A stretch of 26,134 nucleotides of DNA from G020354085 sp964629975 (GTDB lineage: Bacteria > Pseudomonadota > Gammaproteobacteria > Acidiferrobacterales > Sulfurifustaceae), in contig CAZVUN010000030.1 of NCBI GenBank assembly GCA_964629975.1, positions 1-26,134 of the forward strand, written 5' to 3'. Made by a program: the position numbers and the translations under genes. A model generated the notes under the pieces. That model ran no database searches. It was not told the DNA's origin and saw only the letters and a list, made by a program, of their open reading frames with translations. Within the stretch, counting starts at the first letter, position 1. Each line of letters starts with the position of its first letter. This document shows positions 1 to 8,500 of this stretch, piece by piece.

Positions 1-1
1 A

Positions 2-136
2 GCGCAAGGCGAACGCATGGAGCCGGCATACGCGCCGGAGGCGCGCGCCGCCGAGGACAGCAAACCCGCCTTCGTGCAGATCGAAACGCGCAACGACACC
101 GCCGCCGCCCCGAGCGGTGCCGACAAGCCGCAGTAG
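2..136 (+). CDS. rne: C-terminal end of a protein, probably ribonuclease E (5' end outside window)
   Basis: An open frame enters from the left edge and stops at TAG 134-136, giving 44 residues rich in Ala, Glu and Pro. It carries a short FVQIETR stretch followed by a low-complexity tail. RNase E proteins of many proteobacteria end in a disordered region with a terminal V-E-T-R-like motif. In Pseudomonas, rne lies close to the same murB/ptpA/kdsB/lpxK neighbourhood seen here. The identity is therefore an inference from a short motif plus synteny; no catalytic domain is visible. It converges on the phosphatase gene that follows and is separated from it by a strong hairpin. Confidence 0.45.
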   Translation, partial: AQGERMEPAYAPEARAAEDSKPAFVQIETRNDTAAAPSGADKPQ

Positions 137-149
137 CGCCTGCCGCCCG

Positions 150-176
150 CGCCGCGCGCTACAGATGCGCGCGGCG
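150..176 (+). terminator. GC-rich hairpin between convergent genes, likely terminator
   Basis: A perfect 10-bp inverted repeat (CGCCGCGCGC at 150-159, GCGCGCGGCG at 167-176) encloses a 7-nt loop and is followed on the plus strand by TATTT. It lies 13 bases after the stop of the upstream plus-strand gene and overlaps the last codons of the convergent phosphatase gene. On the minus strand no T-run follows, so it should act mainly on plus-strand transcripts. Confidence 0.5.
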
Positions 177-632
177 TATTTCCTCGAGCAGGCCCTGTGC
201 GGCCTCCTCGATCATGTCGAGCACCCGATCGAAGCCGGCGGCCCCACCGAAGTAAGGGTCGGGGACCTCGCGCTCCGGGTGGTCGGGGGCGTACTCCATC
301 AACAGCTCGATCTTGTGTTCCAGACCGGGCGGACAAAGCGCAAGCAGGTGCTCATAGTTCGCGCGGTCCATGGCCAGGACATAGTGGGACTGCTCGATAT
401 CGACCGGGGTCGCCTGCCGGCCGCGCAAGGCGCTCAGGTCGATGCCGCGCCGGCGGGCGGCCGCCTGGGCGCGGGCATCGGGCGGGGCACCGATGTGGTA
501 GGCATGGGTGCCCGCGGAGCCGATGGCGATCTGCGCGTGCAGGCCCGCCTCGCGCACCAGCTTGCGAAACACGCCCTCTGCCGTCGGCGAGCGGCAGATG
601 TTTCCCATACAGACAAACAGTACACGTACCAT
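159..632 (-). CDS. Low-molecular-weight protein tyrosine phosphatase
   Basis: A 157-residue cytoplasmic phosphatase of the LMW-PTP (arsenate reductase-like) fold, of usual family length. The P-loop CMGNICRS (C8, R14) fits C-X5-R-S at the extreme N-terminus. The general-acid Asp is in VPDPYFGG (D125). The ATG at 632 is chosen because it places the P-loop at residue 8, as in the family; an upstream extension to 857 would add unrelated sequence antisense to kdsB. It is the last gene of the minus-strand envelope run, 46 bases after kdsB. Homologues in this position (ptpA of Pseudomonas) lie next to kdsB. Family members linked to polysaccharide loci dephosphorylate BY-kinases, but no such kinase is in this window, so the substrate is unknown. 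Confidence 0.9.
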   Translation of the reverse strand: MVRVLFVCMGNICRSPTAEGVFRKLVREAGLHAQIAIGSAGTHAYHIGAPPDARAQAAARRRGIDLSALRGRQATPVDIEQSHYVLAMDRANYEHLLALCPPGLEHKIELLMEYAPDHPEREVPDPYFGGAAGFDRVLDMIEEAAQGLLEEIRRAHL

Positions 633-678
633 CGAGATACCCCTGTGGTTGCTGGACGCGACCCGTGCGTGCCGCGCG

Positions 679-1434
679 TCAGGTGCCCGCTGCCTGGGCG
701 AAGTGGCGGCGCACACGTTCCAGGTCCTCCGGAGTGTCGACGCCTCCTCCCGGCAGCTGTGCGGCCTCGCACACCGCGATTCTTTCACCGTGCCACAACA
801 CCCGTAACTGTTCCAGTTGCTCGAGCTGCTCGAGGGCACACGCGGGCCAGCCGGCATAGCGCGCCAGGAAACCAGCGCGGTAGGCGTAGATGCCGATGTG
901 GCGTGCCGCCTGGATCGGGGCCCGTGAACGGCCGGCCATCACCTCGCGCGGCCAGGGAATGGGCGCGCGGCTGAAGTACAGCGCATAGCCGTGGGCATCG
1001 ACCGTAACCTTGACCACGTTGGGGTTGGTGAATTCCTCCGGTATCGCAATCGCGTGACTGGCGGTTGCCATGGCGGCGAGCGGATGCGAGGCAAGGGTGT
1101 CGGTGACCTGCCGGATCAGCGCCGGCGGCATGAGGGGTTCGTCGCCCTGCAGATTCACCACAATCTCATCCGGCGCGATGCGGAGCTGCGCGACGACCTC
1201 GGCGATGCGATCCGTGCCCGAGGCGTGCCCTGCGGCCGTCATGCACACGCGTGCGCCAAACGCCGCGCACCGGGCGCGGATACGCTCGTCGTCGGTCGCG
1301 ATCACGATGTCCGCGGCACCGCTGGCGCGCGCGCAGGCATACACGCGCTCGATCAGCGGCCTGCCCGCCACGTCGAGCAGCGGCTTGCCAGGCAGCCGGG
1401 TCGAGGCGTAGCGCGCCGGGATGACGACGAGCAT
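679..1434 (-). CDS. kdsB: 3-deoxy-manno-octulosonate cytidylyltransferase (CMP-Kdo synthetase)
   Basis: A 251-residue cytoplasmic enzyme that couples CTP to Kdo, giving CMP-Kdo for the LPS inner core. The nucleotide-binding start VVIPARYASTRLPGKPL (residues 3-19), the metal/CTP-site LQGDEP (D98) and a C-terminal LEQLRVLWHGERI segment are all typical of KdsB, and the length is normal. The ATG at 1434 lies 8 bases after the stop of the YcaR-like gene and gives the standard N-terminus; the longer frame to 1596 only overlaps ycaR. The Shine-Dalgarno is weak, so translation may be coupled to the upstream gene. The repeated LEQ triplet near residue 210 is a mild expansion of a region where relatives also carry LE-x-LE-x repeats. 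Confidence 0.95.
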   Translation of the reverse strand: MLVVIPARYASTRLPGKPLLDVAGRPLIERVYACARASGAADIVIATDDERIRARCAAFGARVCMTAAGHASGTDRIAEVVAQLRIAPDEIVVNLQGDEPLMPPALIRQVTDTLASHPLAAMATASHAIAIPEEFTNPNVVKVTVDAHGYALYFSRAPIPWPREVMAGRSRAPIQAARHIGIYAYRAGFLARYAGWPACALEQLEQLEQLRVLWHGERIAVCEAAQLPGGGVDTPEDLERVRRHFAQAAGT

Positions 1435-1442
1435 GTCCGGTG

Positions 1443-1628
1443 CTACTTGGGCAGCTCTTCGGCCGTCAGCCGGCGCGCCTCGCCTTCCAGCATGACCGGA
1501 ATGTCGTCGCGGATCGGATAGGCCAGCCGGTCGACGCGACACACCAGCTCCGCCTTGGCCTTGTCGAAGTGCAGTGCACCCTTGCACACCGGGCACACCA
1601 GGATCTCCAGCAGCTTTCTATCGACCAC
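1443..1628 (-). CDS. ycaR: YcaR/Trm112-like small zinc-ribbon protein
   Basis: A 61-residue protein of the UPF0434/Trm112 family. It starts MVDRKLLEILVCPVCKG, with a Cys-X2-Cys pair (C12, C15) and a further Cys in the ELVCRVD segment, then LAYPIRDDIPVML, the family's conserved C-terminal strand. The start is GTG at 1628, supported by AAGGAG about 8 bases upstream; it overlaps the end of lpxK by 11 bases. In many gammaproteobacteria this gene sits between lpxK and kdsB exactly as here. Its molecular role in bacteria is unsettled; eukaryotic and archaeal Trm112 proteins activate methyltransferases, which I do not transfer to this gene. Confidence 0.9.
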   Translation of the reverse strand: MVDRKLLEILVCPVCKGALHFDKAKAELVCRVDRLAYPIRDDIPVMLEGEARRLTAEELPK

Positions 1629-2601
1629 GGCAACACTCCTTGAGTTGACTGATCAGCTGTTCGCCGAGCCGCGCATCGGGCTGCGCCTCGACCGCGAGGA
1701 ACGCCATGCGCGCATGCGCAAACGCCGCGCATTTTACCGCATCCTTCTCGGTCATCAGGATCGGCAGATCGTCGTCGAATGCCAGATCCCGTGCGCTGAA
1801 ACGGTGATGATCGGGAAACGCATGCTCGATCACATCGACCCCGAGCTGGCGCAGATGCGCGAAGAAGCGCGGCGGATTGCCGATCCCGGCCACCGCGTGC
1901 GCCCGCCGCCCGCGAAACTGCTCGACCGGCATGACCGCTCCGCCGCGCAAGGGATGGAAACCGGTCGCACGCAGCGTCATGGCCAGCTCGCCCGGCCCGG
2001 CGCTGCCGGTGGTGACCCGGAGGTCGACCGTCTGCAGCCGCGCGAGCGGCTCGCGCAGCGGCCCGGCCGGCAGGCAGCGTCCGTTGCCCAGGCGCCGCAC
2101 CCCGTCGAGCACGGCGATCTCGATGTCGCGCCCCAGCCGGTAGTGCTGCAGCCCGTCGTCCGACACGATGACATTGCAGCCATGGGTGTGCACCAGGCGC
2201 AGGGCCGCCCGCACCCGATCCGGGTCGGCGGTGACCGGACAGCCGCCGTGGCGCGCGAGCAGGACCGGCTCATCGCCCACGGCCGCGGGGGCAGAATCGG
2301 CCTGCACATCCTGCGGCCAGTGCGCGGCGCGCCCGCGGTAGCCGCGCGTCACGATGCCGGGCCGGTAGCCGCGCGCGCGCAGCAGGCGCGCCAGCCAGAT
2401 CACCAGCGGCGTCTTGCCGGTACCGCCGACCGTGATGTTGCCGACCACGATGACCGGCACCGGCAGACGCACGCTCGCCAACACGCCGGCGCGGTACAGG
2501 CGGCGGCGCAACCCGGCCAGCGCGCAGTACAGCCAGCCGAGCGGCGCCAGCAGCGCAGCGCCGGGGCCCGCCTGATACCACAGGCGCTCGAGCGCGCGCA
2601 T
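1618..2601 (-). CDS. lpxK: Tetraacyldisaccharide 4'-kinase (lipid A biosynthesis)
   Basis: A 327-residue membrane-associated kinase that phosphorylates the 4' position of the lipid A disaccharide to make lipid IVA. It has an N-terminal amphipathic/hydrophobic anchor (about residues 15-40), the P-loop GNITVGGTGKTP (54-65), and later DDGLQHYRLGRDIEI and ILMTEKDAVKC segments typical of LpxK. The ATG at 2601 sits 4 bases after the msbA stop with TGAGG just upstream; the frame runs on to 2655 but that part is inside msbA. It is followed by ycaR with an 11-base overlap. The msbA-lpxK pair is a standard gammaproteobacterial arrangement. Confidence 0.95.
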   Translation of the reverse strand: MRALERLWYQAGPGAALLAPLGWLYCALAGLRRRLYRAGVLASVRLPVPVIVVGNITVGGTGKTPLVIWLARLLRARGYRPGIVTRGYRGRAAHWPQDVQADSAPAAVGDEPVLLARHGGCPVTADPDRVRAALRLVHTHGCNVIVSDDGLQHYRLGRDIEIAVLDGVRRLGNGRCLPAGPLREPLARLQTVDLRVTTGSAGPGELAMTLRATGFHPLRGGAVMPVEQFRGRRAHAVAGIGNPPRFFAHLRQLGVDVIEHAFPDHHRFSARDLAFDDDLPILMTEKDAVKCAAFAHARMAFLAVEAQPDARLGEQLISQLKECCRGR

Positions 2602-2605
2602 GTCC

Positions 2606-4357
2606 TCAGCCAGCCGGGTCGTTGAACTGATTGCGATACAGCGCGGCGTACACACCGTTGCGCGCCAGCAGCTCGGCGTGGGTGCCGGTCTCGACGATCG
2701 CGCCCTTGGACAGCACCACGATGCGATCGGCGTGCTCCACGGTCGAGAGGCGATGGGCGATGACCAGCGTGGTGCGCCCGCGCATCAGTGCGCGCATGGC
2801 GTTTTGCACGTAGCGCTCCGACTCGCTGTCGAGCGCCGAGGTCGCCTCGTCGAGGATCAGGATCGGCGCGTTCTTGTACAGCGCGCGGGCAATCGCCACC
2901 CGCTGGCGCTGCCCGCCGGAGAGACGGTTGCCGCGCTCGCCGACCGGCGTGTCGAGCCCCTGCGGCAGCCGCGCAGCGAACTCCAGCACGTGCGCCGCCT
3001 GCGCCGCCTGCTGCAGGCGCGCCTCGTCGATCGGGCCGTGCGCGCCGTAGGCAATGTTGTTGCGCAGCGTGTCGTTGAACAGCAACGCCTCCTGACCGAC
3101 CAGTGCCAGCTGATCGCGCAGGTTGGCGAGCCGCAGCTCGTTGATGTTCACGCCGTCGAGCAGGATTGCGCCCTGCCCTACCCGGTAGAAGCGCGCCAGC
3201 AGCAAGGCGCAGGTGGTCTTGCCGCTGCCGGAGGCGCCGACCAGCGCCACGGTCTGCCCCGGTGCGATGCGGAAGCTCACGCCCCGCAGTGCCGGGGCGT
3301 TGTCAGCGACGTAACCGAAGGTCACGTCGCGGTACTCGACCGCGCCCTGCACCTGCCGCAGCTCGCGCGTGCCGCTGTCGTCCTCGGCTGCCTCGTCGAG
3401 CAGCGCAAAGGCGCTGTCGGCCGCGGCCAGCCCGGTCTGGATCTGCTCGTTGACCTTCGCCAGCCGCCGGGTCGGCCCCATCATCCAGATGGTGGCGGCG
3501 ATGTAGGAGGCAAAGCCGCCGGCGGTGATCTCGCCCGTCGTGAGGGCAATGTGGATCACGAGCGCAAGCGCTACTGCACCCAGGACCTGCAGCAGCGACA
3601 TGCCGATGCTCGAGACCGCAACCTTGCGCATCACCTGCCGCCGGCTGCGCTCGCTCGCCTTCCTAAAGGCGGCGATCTCGACCGCCTCGCCGCGAAATGC
3701 CTTGACCACGCGCTGCCCCTCGGCCGCCTCCTGCGTGACCTGCGAGATCTCGCCCATGCTCGCCTGGATCTCGTGGCTGGTCTTGCGAAAGCGCTTGCTC
3801 ATCTGCCGCAGCATCAAGGTGGAGAACGGCAGCAGCGCGGCGAACAGCAGCGTGAGCTTCCAGTTGAGGATCCACAGCCACACGAACAGCACGATCACCG
3901 TCAGGCCATCGGTCACGACGGTGAGCAGGACATTGGTCACCGTCCCGGCCATCTGCCCGACGTCGAAGATCAGCTTGGAGATGAGCTGGCCGGTCGCGGT
4001 GCGCTCGTAGAAGCTGCTCGGCAGCACCACCAGCCGCTGGAAGATCTGGTTGCGGATGTCGAAGATCACGCGCTGGCTGACCCAGCTCATGCCGTACTCG
4101 GACAACACGGTACCGAACCCGCGCAGCAGGAACAGCCCGACGATCAGCAGCGGCAGCCGGCGCATCGCCTCGAGGTCGCGTGCGACGAAGCCCTGATCGA
4201 CCAGCGGCTTGATGAGCGCGCTGAATCCCCCGGCGGTCGCGGCCGTCACCACCATGCCGACCACACCCGCCAGGAACACCCACTTGTACGGCCACGCATA
4301 GGTCAGCAGCCGCCGGTACAGCCGCAGGCTGTCGCGCGTATGGGCGTCTTTGCTCAC
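2606..4357 (-). CDS. msbA: Lipid A export ATP-binding/permease protein MsbA
   Basis: A 583-residue half-transporter that flips the lipid A core across the inner membrane, working as a homodimer. The N-terminal ABC_membrane domain (about residues 20-305) has six predicted membrane helices. The C-terminal nucleotide-binding domain carries Walker A GASGSGKTT (374-382), signature LSGGQRQR (479-486), Walker B ILILDEATSALD (499-510) and the H-loop in VIAHRLST. The start is GTG at 4357, overlapping the exbD stop as GTGA, so translation is probably coupled. Placement directly before lpxK favours MsbA over a generic multidrug exporter of the same family. Confidence 0.93.
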   Translation of the reverse strand: MSKDAHTRDSLRLYRRLLTYAWPYKWVFLAGVVGMVVTAATAGGFSALIKPLVDQGFVARDLEAMRRLPLLIVGLFLLRGFGTVLSEYGMSWVSQRVIFDIRNQIFQRLVVLPSSFYERTATGQLISKLIFDVGQMAGTVTNVLLTVVTDGLTVIVLFVWLWILNWKLTLLFAALLPFSTLMLRQMSKRFRKTSHEIQASMGEISQVTQEAAEGQRVVKAFRGEAVEIAAFRKASERSRRQVMRKVAVSSIGMSLLQVLGAVALALVIHIALTTGEITAGGFASYIAATIWMMGPTRRLAKVNEQIQTGLAAADSAFALLDEAAEDDSGTRELRQVQGAVEYRDVTFGYVADNAPALRGVSFRIAPGQTVALVGASGSGKTTCALLLARFYRVGQGAILLDGVNINELRLANLRDQLALVGQEALLFNDTLRNNIAYGAHGPIDEARLQQAAQAAHVLEFAARLPQGLDTPVGERGNRLSGGQRQRVAIARALYKNAPILILDEATSALDSESERYVQNAMRALMRGRTTLVIAHRLSTVEHADRIVVLSKGAIVETGTHAELLARNGVYAALYRNQFNDPAG

Positions 4358-4779
4358 GGGGCCGCGGCGCCCTGCGGTTGCTGGGTCGCGAAGCTCAGAC
4401 GGGCGAAGCCGAGCCGGCGCGCCGTCTCCATGACGCGCACCACCGACTCGTGCGGCGCCTTGCCGTCGGCGTGGATCACGATGGTCGGATCCTTGTTGCG
4501 TCCGGCGGCCTGGGCCATGGCATTGCGCAGGGTCTCGGGGCTGGTGTTGAGCAGTTGCCGGTCGTTGACGAAATACTGGCCCTTGGCGTCCACGGTGATG
4601 CGCATGGCACGCTGATCGACCTTGGCCTCGCTGCCGGCCTCGGGCAGGCGCACGCGCAGCTGCGCCTCCTTGGAAAAGCTGGTCGTGACGATGAGGAAGA
4701 TCAACGTCATCAACAGCACGTCGATGAGCGGTATGAGATTGATCTCCGGCTCGTCTTCTTCGCTCGGACGGAAGTTCAT
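4354..4779 (-). CDS. exbD: ExbD/TolR-family proton-motor subunit
   Basis: A 141-residue inner-membrane protein with a short cytoplasmic N-terminus, one membrane helix (about 15-35) and a periplasmic domain. The helix contains the proton-carrying Asp in NLIPLIDVLL (D20), the hallmark of the ExbD/TolR family. It partners with the ExbB/TolQ-type protein encoded 22 bases upstream; such motors energise TonB- or Tol-type outer-membrane processes. No tonB or tolA lies in the window. In Pseudomonas an exbB-exbD pair occupies the same place between comEC and msbA/lpxK, so the position is conserved, but its specific partner cannot be read from sequence. Confidence 0.9.
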   Translation of the reverse strand: MNFRPSEEDEPEINLIPLIDVLLMTLIFLIVTTSFSKEAQLRVRLPEAGSEAKVDQRAMRITVDAKGQYFVNDRQLLNTSPETLRNAMAQAAGRNKDPTIVIHADGKAPHESVVRVMETARRLGFARLSFATQQPQGAAAP

Positions 4780-4801
4780 GGGCGCCTCACGCCGGCCGCT
4801 A

Positions 4802-5428
4802 TCATGCAGCGCCGGTGTCGTGCTCGCGCTCGCCCTTGAGGATCTCCACCAGGGCGATGGCCTGCTGTTCCATCTCCACCAGCAGCTCGTTCACCCGGCC
4901 GCGGAAGTAGCGATAGAACATGAGGCTCGGAATGGCCACGATCAGGCCGGTGGCAGTCGCCACCAGCGCCTGCGAGATGCCGCTTGCCACGATCGAGGGA
5001 TCACCCACGCCGGCGCGGCCGATGCCGGAGAACATGTCGATCATCCCAAGCACCGTGCCGAGCAGGCCGAGAAACGGCGAGATCGCGGCGATGGTGCCGA
5101 GCGTGCGCAGGTAGCGCTCGAGCTCCGGGGCGACATGCCGGCCCGCGTCCTCGATCGCCTCCTTCACCACGATGCGCGGATGATTGCGATTGACCAGTCC
5201 GGCCGCCAGTACCCGCCCGAGCGGCGAACCCTCGCGCAGCTCGCGCACCCGGGCTTCATTGAGCTCGTTGCGCGAGAGCCAGCCGCGCACCTGCTCGAGC
5301 AGGTTGGGCGGGGTGACGGTCTTCTTCTGCAGCGTCCAGAAGCGCTCGCCAATGATTGCCAAGGCACCGATGGAACAGCCGATGAGCGGCCACATCACCC
5401 ATCCGCCGGAACGTATCAGCTCGAACAT
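4802..5428 (-). CDS. exbB: ExbB/TolQ/MotA-family proton channel subunit
   Basis: A 208-residue inner-membrane protein with three predicted membrane helices (about 12-30, 111-131, 153-172) and a cytoplasmic loop between the first two. The segment ISPFLGLLGTVLGMIDMF (116-133) is the strongly conserved MotA/ExbB channel helix, and the third helix carries the usual Ala/Thr-rich ATATGLIVAIP. It forms the pentameric stator around the ExbD dimer encoded next. A 68-base gap separates it from comEC, the largest gap in the downstream half of this gene run, and it holds a candidate promoter, so exbB may begin its own transcript. Confidence 0.9.
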   Translation of the reverse strand: MFELIRSGGWVMWPLIGCSIGALAIIGERFWTLQKKTVTPPNLLEQVRGWLSRNELNEARVRELREGSPLGRVLAAGLVNRNHPRIVVKEAIEDAGRHVAPELERYLRTLGTIAAISPFLGLLGTVLGMIDMFSGIGRAGVGDPSIVASGISQALVATATGLIVAIPSLMFYRYFRGRVNELLVEMEQQAIALVEILKGEREHDTGAA

Positions 5429-5463
5429 GCTAAGTCTCTGTTGGTGCTGGGAAAACGGCCGCT

Positions 5464-5492
5464 ACTGTAACAGACGCCGGCGGTGGCGGAAA
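5464..5492 (-). promoter_or_regulatory. Candidate promoter for exbB-exbD-msbA-lpxK run
   Basis: On the minus strand an extended -10 (TG-T-TACAGT, hexamer at 5464-5469, TG at 5471-5472) is spaced 17 bases from a weak -35 TTTCCG (5487-5492). The start point would lie near 5457, about 29 bases before the exbB ATG. The match is partial (4/6 and 3/6), so this is a suggestion from sequence only. Confidence 0.35.
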
Positions 5493-5496
5493 GGCG

Positions 5497-7782
5497 CTAA
5501 TCACTGAACCAGTAGCGTCGGGCGCTGACGCGGTAGGCATCGACCACGATGCCGGCATGCGTGAGGCGCGCCTGCAACGCCCCGCCGGTGGCGGAATCGA
5601 ACGGCCGGGCACCGGCGAGCGCGTAACGCGCGCGCACGCGCGGGTGCGGGTGCTGGTGACGATTGCGGTAGCCGACCGGATAGAACACGTAGCGTGGGGC
5701 GACCGCATCGATGAACGCGCAGCTCGATGAGCTGCGGCTGCCGTGGTGCGGCGCCACCAGGATGTCTGCCCTCAGGCGCTGTGGTGCGCGTGCCAGCAGG
5801 GCGCGCTCGGCGCGCGCCTCGATATCACCCGGCAACAGAATGCGCCCGTAGCGGCTGCTCACGTGCAGCACGCACGAGTCATCGTTGCGACGTCCAGGCG
5901 CGCCCGGCGCGGGATTGAGCAGCGTGAACTCGACATCGTCCCAGCGCCAGGACTGCCCGGCCGCACACGCCGCAGCGCCGGTGAGCTGCGCCGGCACGCT
6001 GCTCAATACCTGCCCGACCGGCAGCGCGCGACGCACCGAGTCCGCCCCGCCGATGTGATCGTTGTCACCGTGGCTGATGACGAGCATGTCGATGTGCCGC
6101 ACCCCCTGTGCGCGCAGGTACGGCAGCACCACCGCCTCGCCGGTATCGAACGCCGGGCCGTAACGCGGACCGGTGTCGAAGACGAGCACGTGATGCTGGG
6201 TGCGCACCACGGCCGACAGCCCCTGCCCGACGTCGAGCAGCGTGAACCACACCTCCCCGCTGCCGGGCGCGGCCCGCGCGACGAACAGCAGCGCCGCCAG
6301 CCACGGCACGCCGAGCCAGCGCGCCGGCACGCCGCGTGGCGCGAGCAGCCACAGCACACCGATGAACCCGGCCAGCAGCGCCCACCACGGCGGGCGCGGC
6401 TGCACCCATTGCGCGTGCGGCAGCGCCGCCAGCCACTCGAGCACCTGCCACAGCTGCTCGAGCAGCCATGCCGCCGACGCGAGCGGGGCGTGCGCCGCGC
6501 CATCCGGCAACACCACCAGCGCGCCGACGCCGAGCAAGGTCAGCGGCACCGCCAACAGGTCGAACACCGGCACCGCCAGCATATTGGCGAGCGGTGCCAC
6601 CAGGGAGGCCTGCTGGAACAGCCACAGCGTGAGCGGCAACATGCCAAGGGCGATCGCCCATTGCAGGTAGCCCCACGCGCGCCAGCGCGCCGGCCTGCCG
6701 CTTTCGGCGTGCATGGCAAAGACGATCACCGCCACGGCCGCGAACGACAACCAGAAGCCCGGTGCCAGCACCGCGAGCGGATCGAACAGCAGCACCGCGA
6801 GCAGCGCGTACGCGAGCAGCTGCGATGGCGGCAGGCGCCGGCGCAGGAACACGCCGCCCAGGGCGACCGCCAGCATGAGCAGGGCGCGCTGTGTCGGAAT
6901 GACGAAGCCGGCGAGTGCGGCGTAGGCGCTCGCCGCGACCAGCGCGCAGGCCGCACCCACGAGCGGTGCCGGCACGCGCAGCACGGTGCTGCCGGGCAGT
7001 GCCCACAGCCAGCGCGCCAGCCAGAACACCACGGCCGCGATCAGGCTGATGTGCAGGCCCGAGATCGCCACCAGGTGCGAGGTGCCCGTGGCGCGCAGCG
7101 TGGCCCAGTGCGCTTCCGGGATACCGCGCGCATCGCCATTGGCGAGCGCGACCACGATGCCGGCGCTCGGATGCGCGCCGAGCGTCGCACGGATGCGCTC
7201 GCCCAGGTCCTGGCGCAGCCGATCCACCGCATAGCGCGGCGCGCTGCCAGGCAGACGCTCCGCCGCCGGTGTTTCGCGCACATAGCCGCGCGCGCGGATG
7301 CGGTTGCGCAGCAGGTGCGCCTCGTAGTCGAAGCCGCCGGGATTCTGGTAGCCGTGCGGCCGCGTGAGCCGCACGGTGAAACGCCAGCGCTCGCCGGCGC
7401 GCGGTGCGAGCCCGGGATTGCGCAGCGTGAGCAGCACGCGTTGCGGCAGCGCCACGCGCGTGGCCTCGCGCATGGCGTGCTCGATATCAAAGACGAAGCG
7501 CTGACCGTACTCGGCAGGCTGCGGGATATCGGCGATGTGCCCTTCGACCACGAGGTCGACCCCCTCGAGCTCGCGCGGCAGCGACTCGCCAAGGATCCAC
7601 CCGGCGCGCACGCTCGCCCACACCACGCCGAAGACGACGCAGGCGCCGATCAGCCAGGCAGGGCGCGCCCACGCGAGCAGCAGGAAGGGCAGCGCGGCCG
7701 CGAGCCACCAGGCCGACGGCAGCTCGGGCAGCTGCTGCACCGCCAGCACCCCGGCGAGAAAGGCGATGGCGGCGAGTCGCAC
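5497..7782 (-). CDS. comEC: ComEC/Rec2 DNA-uptake channel
   Basis: A 761-residue inner-membrane protein that moves single-stranded DNA into the cytoplasm during natural transformation. It has an N-terminal DUF4131/OB-like region (about 20-170), the Competence domain with ATGTSHLVAISGLHISL (231-247) and many membrane helices to about residue 500. A C-terminal metallo-beta-lactamase-like domain follows, with SHGDNDHIGG (570-579; H571, D573, D575, H576), LLPGDIE and VAPHHGS (H679-H680). All three canonical parts are present and full length, so the gene looks functional. The start is GTG at 7782, backed by GGGAGG about 8 bases upstream. It lies between lolD and exbB, as in Pseudomonas. No type IV pilus genes are in the window. 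Confidence 0.93.
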   Translation of the reverse strand: MRLAAIAFLAGVLAVQQLPELPSAWWLAAALPFLLLAWARPAWLIGACVVFGVVWASVRAGWILGESLPRELEGVDLVVEGHIADIPQPAEYGQRFVFDIEHAMREATRVALPQRVLLTLRNPGLAPRAGERWRFTVRLTRPHGYQNPGGFDYEAHLLRNRIRARGYVRETPAAERLPGSAPRYAVDRLRQDLGERIRATLGAHPSAGIVVALANGDARGIPEAHWATLRATGTSHLVAISGLHISLIAAVVFWLARWLWALPGSTVLRVPAPLVGAACALVAASAYAALAGFVIPTQRALLMLAVALGGVFLRRRLPPSQLLAYALLAVLLFDPLAVLAPGFWLSFAAVAVIVFAMHAESGRPARWRAWGYLQWAIALGMLPLTLWLFQQASLVAPLANMLAVPVFDLLAVPLTLLGVGALVVLPDGAAHAPLASAAWLLEQLWQVLEWLAALPHAQWVQPRPPWWALLAGFIGVLWLLAPRGVPARWLGVPWLAALLFVARAAPGSGEVWFTLLDVGQGLSAVVRTQHHVLVFDTGPRYGPAFDTGEAVVLPYLRAQGVRHIDMLVISHGDNDHIGGADSVRRALPVGQVLSSVPAQLTGAAACAAGQSWRWDDVEFTLLNPAPGAPGRRNDDSCVLHVSSRYGRILLPGDIEARAERALLARAPQRLRADILVAPHHGSRSSSSCAFIDAVAPRYVFYPVGYRNRHQHPHPRVRARYALAGARPFDSATGGALQARLTHAGIVVDAYRVSARRYWFSD

Positions 7783-7813
7783 GGTCGGCCTCCCTGCCGG
7801 TGTGCAAGCGGCG

Positions 7814-8500
7814 TCAGGTCTGCCGCAGCACGCCGTCTTCGAGCCTGAGCACGCGGTCCATGCGCGCGGCCAGCCCCGGATCGTGCGTCACGATGATGAA
7901 GCTCGTCTGCAGCTCGCGGTTGAGCTCGAGCATCAATTCGTAGACGTTCTGCGCCGTCTCGCGGTCGAGATTGCCGGTCGGCTCGTCCGCGAGCACCACG
8001 CGCGGGCGCGTCACCATGGCGCGCGCCACCGCCACGCGCTGGCGCTCCCCGCCCGAGAGCTCGCCCGGCTTGTGCTGCAAGCGATCCTCGAGCCCGACGC
8101 GCGTGAGCATCGCGCTCGCACGGCTCAGGGCCTCGGTGTCGGGCGCGCGCCGGATCACGAGCGGCATGGCGACGTTCTCGAGCGCGGTGAACTCCGGCAG
8201 CAGATGATGGAACTGGTAGACGAAGCCGAGCTTTTCGTTGCGCAAGCGTCCGCGTTCGGCCTCGCCCAGGCCGGTGAGGTCGACGCCGTCGATCTCGACC
8301 TGGCCGGCGGTGGGCGCATCGAGCCCGCCCAGCAGGTGCAACAGCGTGCTCTTGCCGGAACCGGACGCGCCCACGATCGCGACCTGCTCGCCGCGCGCGA
8401 CGCGCAGATACACGCCCTTCAGCACCGGCACGGTGAACACCGCCTCCTCGTAGGTCTTCACCAGACCGGTGGCGCGCAGGATGTGGGCCGCTTCGCTCAT
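7814..8500 (-). CDS. lolD: Lipoprotein-releasing system ATPase LolD
   Basis: A 228-residue ABC ATPase that powers release of outer-membrane lipoproteins from the inner membrane to LolA. Walker A is GASGSGKST (44-52), the signature is LSGGERQ (148-154), Walker B is VVLADEP (168-174), and the H-loop lies in FIIVTHD. The stretch GFVYQFHHLLPEFTALENV (92-110) is the characteristic LolD motif that docks with the coupling helix of LolC/LolE. The ATG at 8500 overlaps the permease stop as ATGA, which decides the start and implies coupled translation. The gene after it is comEC, 31 bases on; no second permease gene follows. Confidence 0.95.
   Translation of the reverse strand: MSEAAHILRATGLVKTYEEAVFTVPVLKGVYLRVARGEQVAIVGASGSGKSTLLHLLGGLDAPTAGQVEIDGVDLTGLGEAERGRLRNEKLGFVYQFHHLLPEFTALENVAMPLVIRRAPDTEALSRASAMLTRVGLEDRLQHKPGELSGGERQRVAVARAMVTRPRVVLADEPTGNLDRETAQNVYELMLELNRELQTSFIIVTHDPGLAARMDRVLRLEDGVLRQT

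Noticed and set aside
780..850. LEQ triplet expansion in kdsB as a possible mutation hotspot
   Set aside because: Relatives carry similar LE-x-LE-x-LEQLR segments, so it looks like normal family variation, not a recent repeat gain.
2600..4615. 671-codon plus-strand open frame opposite msbA/exbD
   Set aside because: It is antisense to genes with clear family motifs, is rich in Arg/His/Gln/Ala as expected from high-GC reverse frames, and has no recognisable domain.
5743..7848. 701-codon plus-strand open frame opposite comEC
   Set aside because: Low-complexity Arg/Gln/His composition and full overlap with an intact ComEC; a GC-driven shadow.
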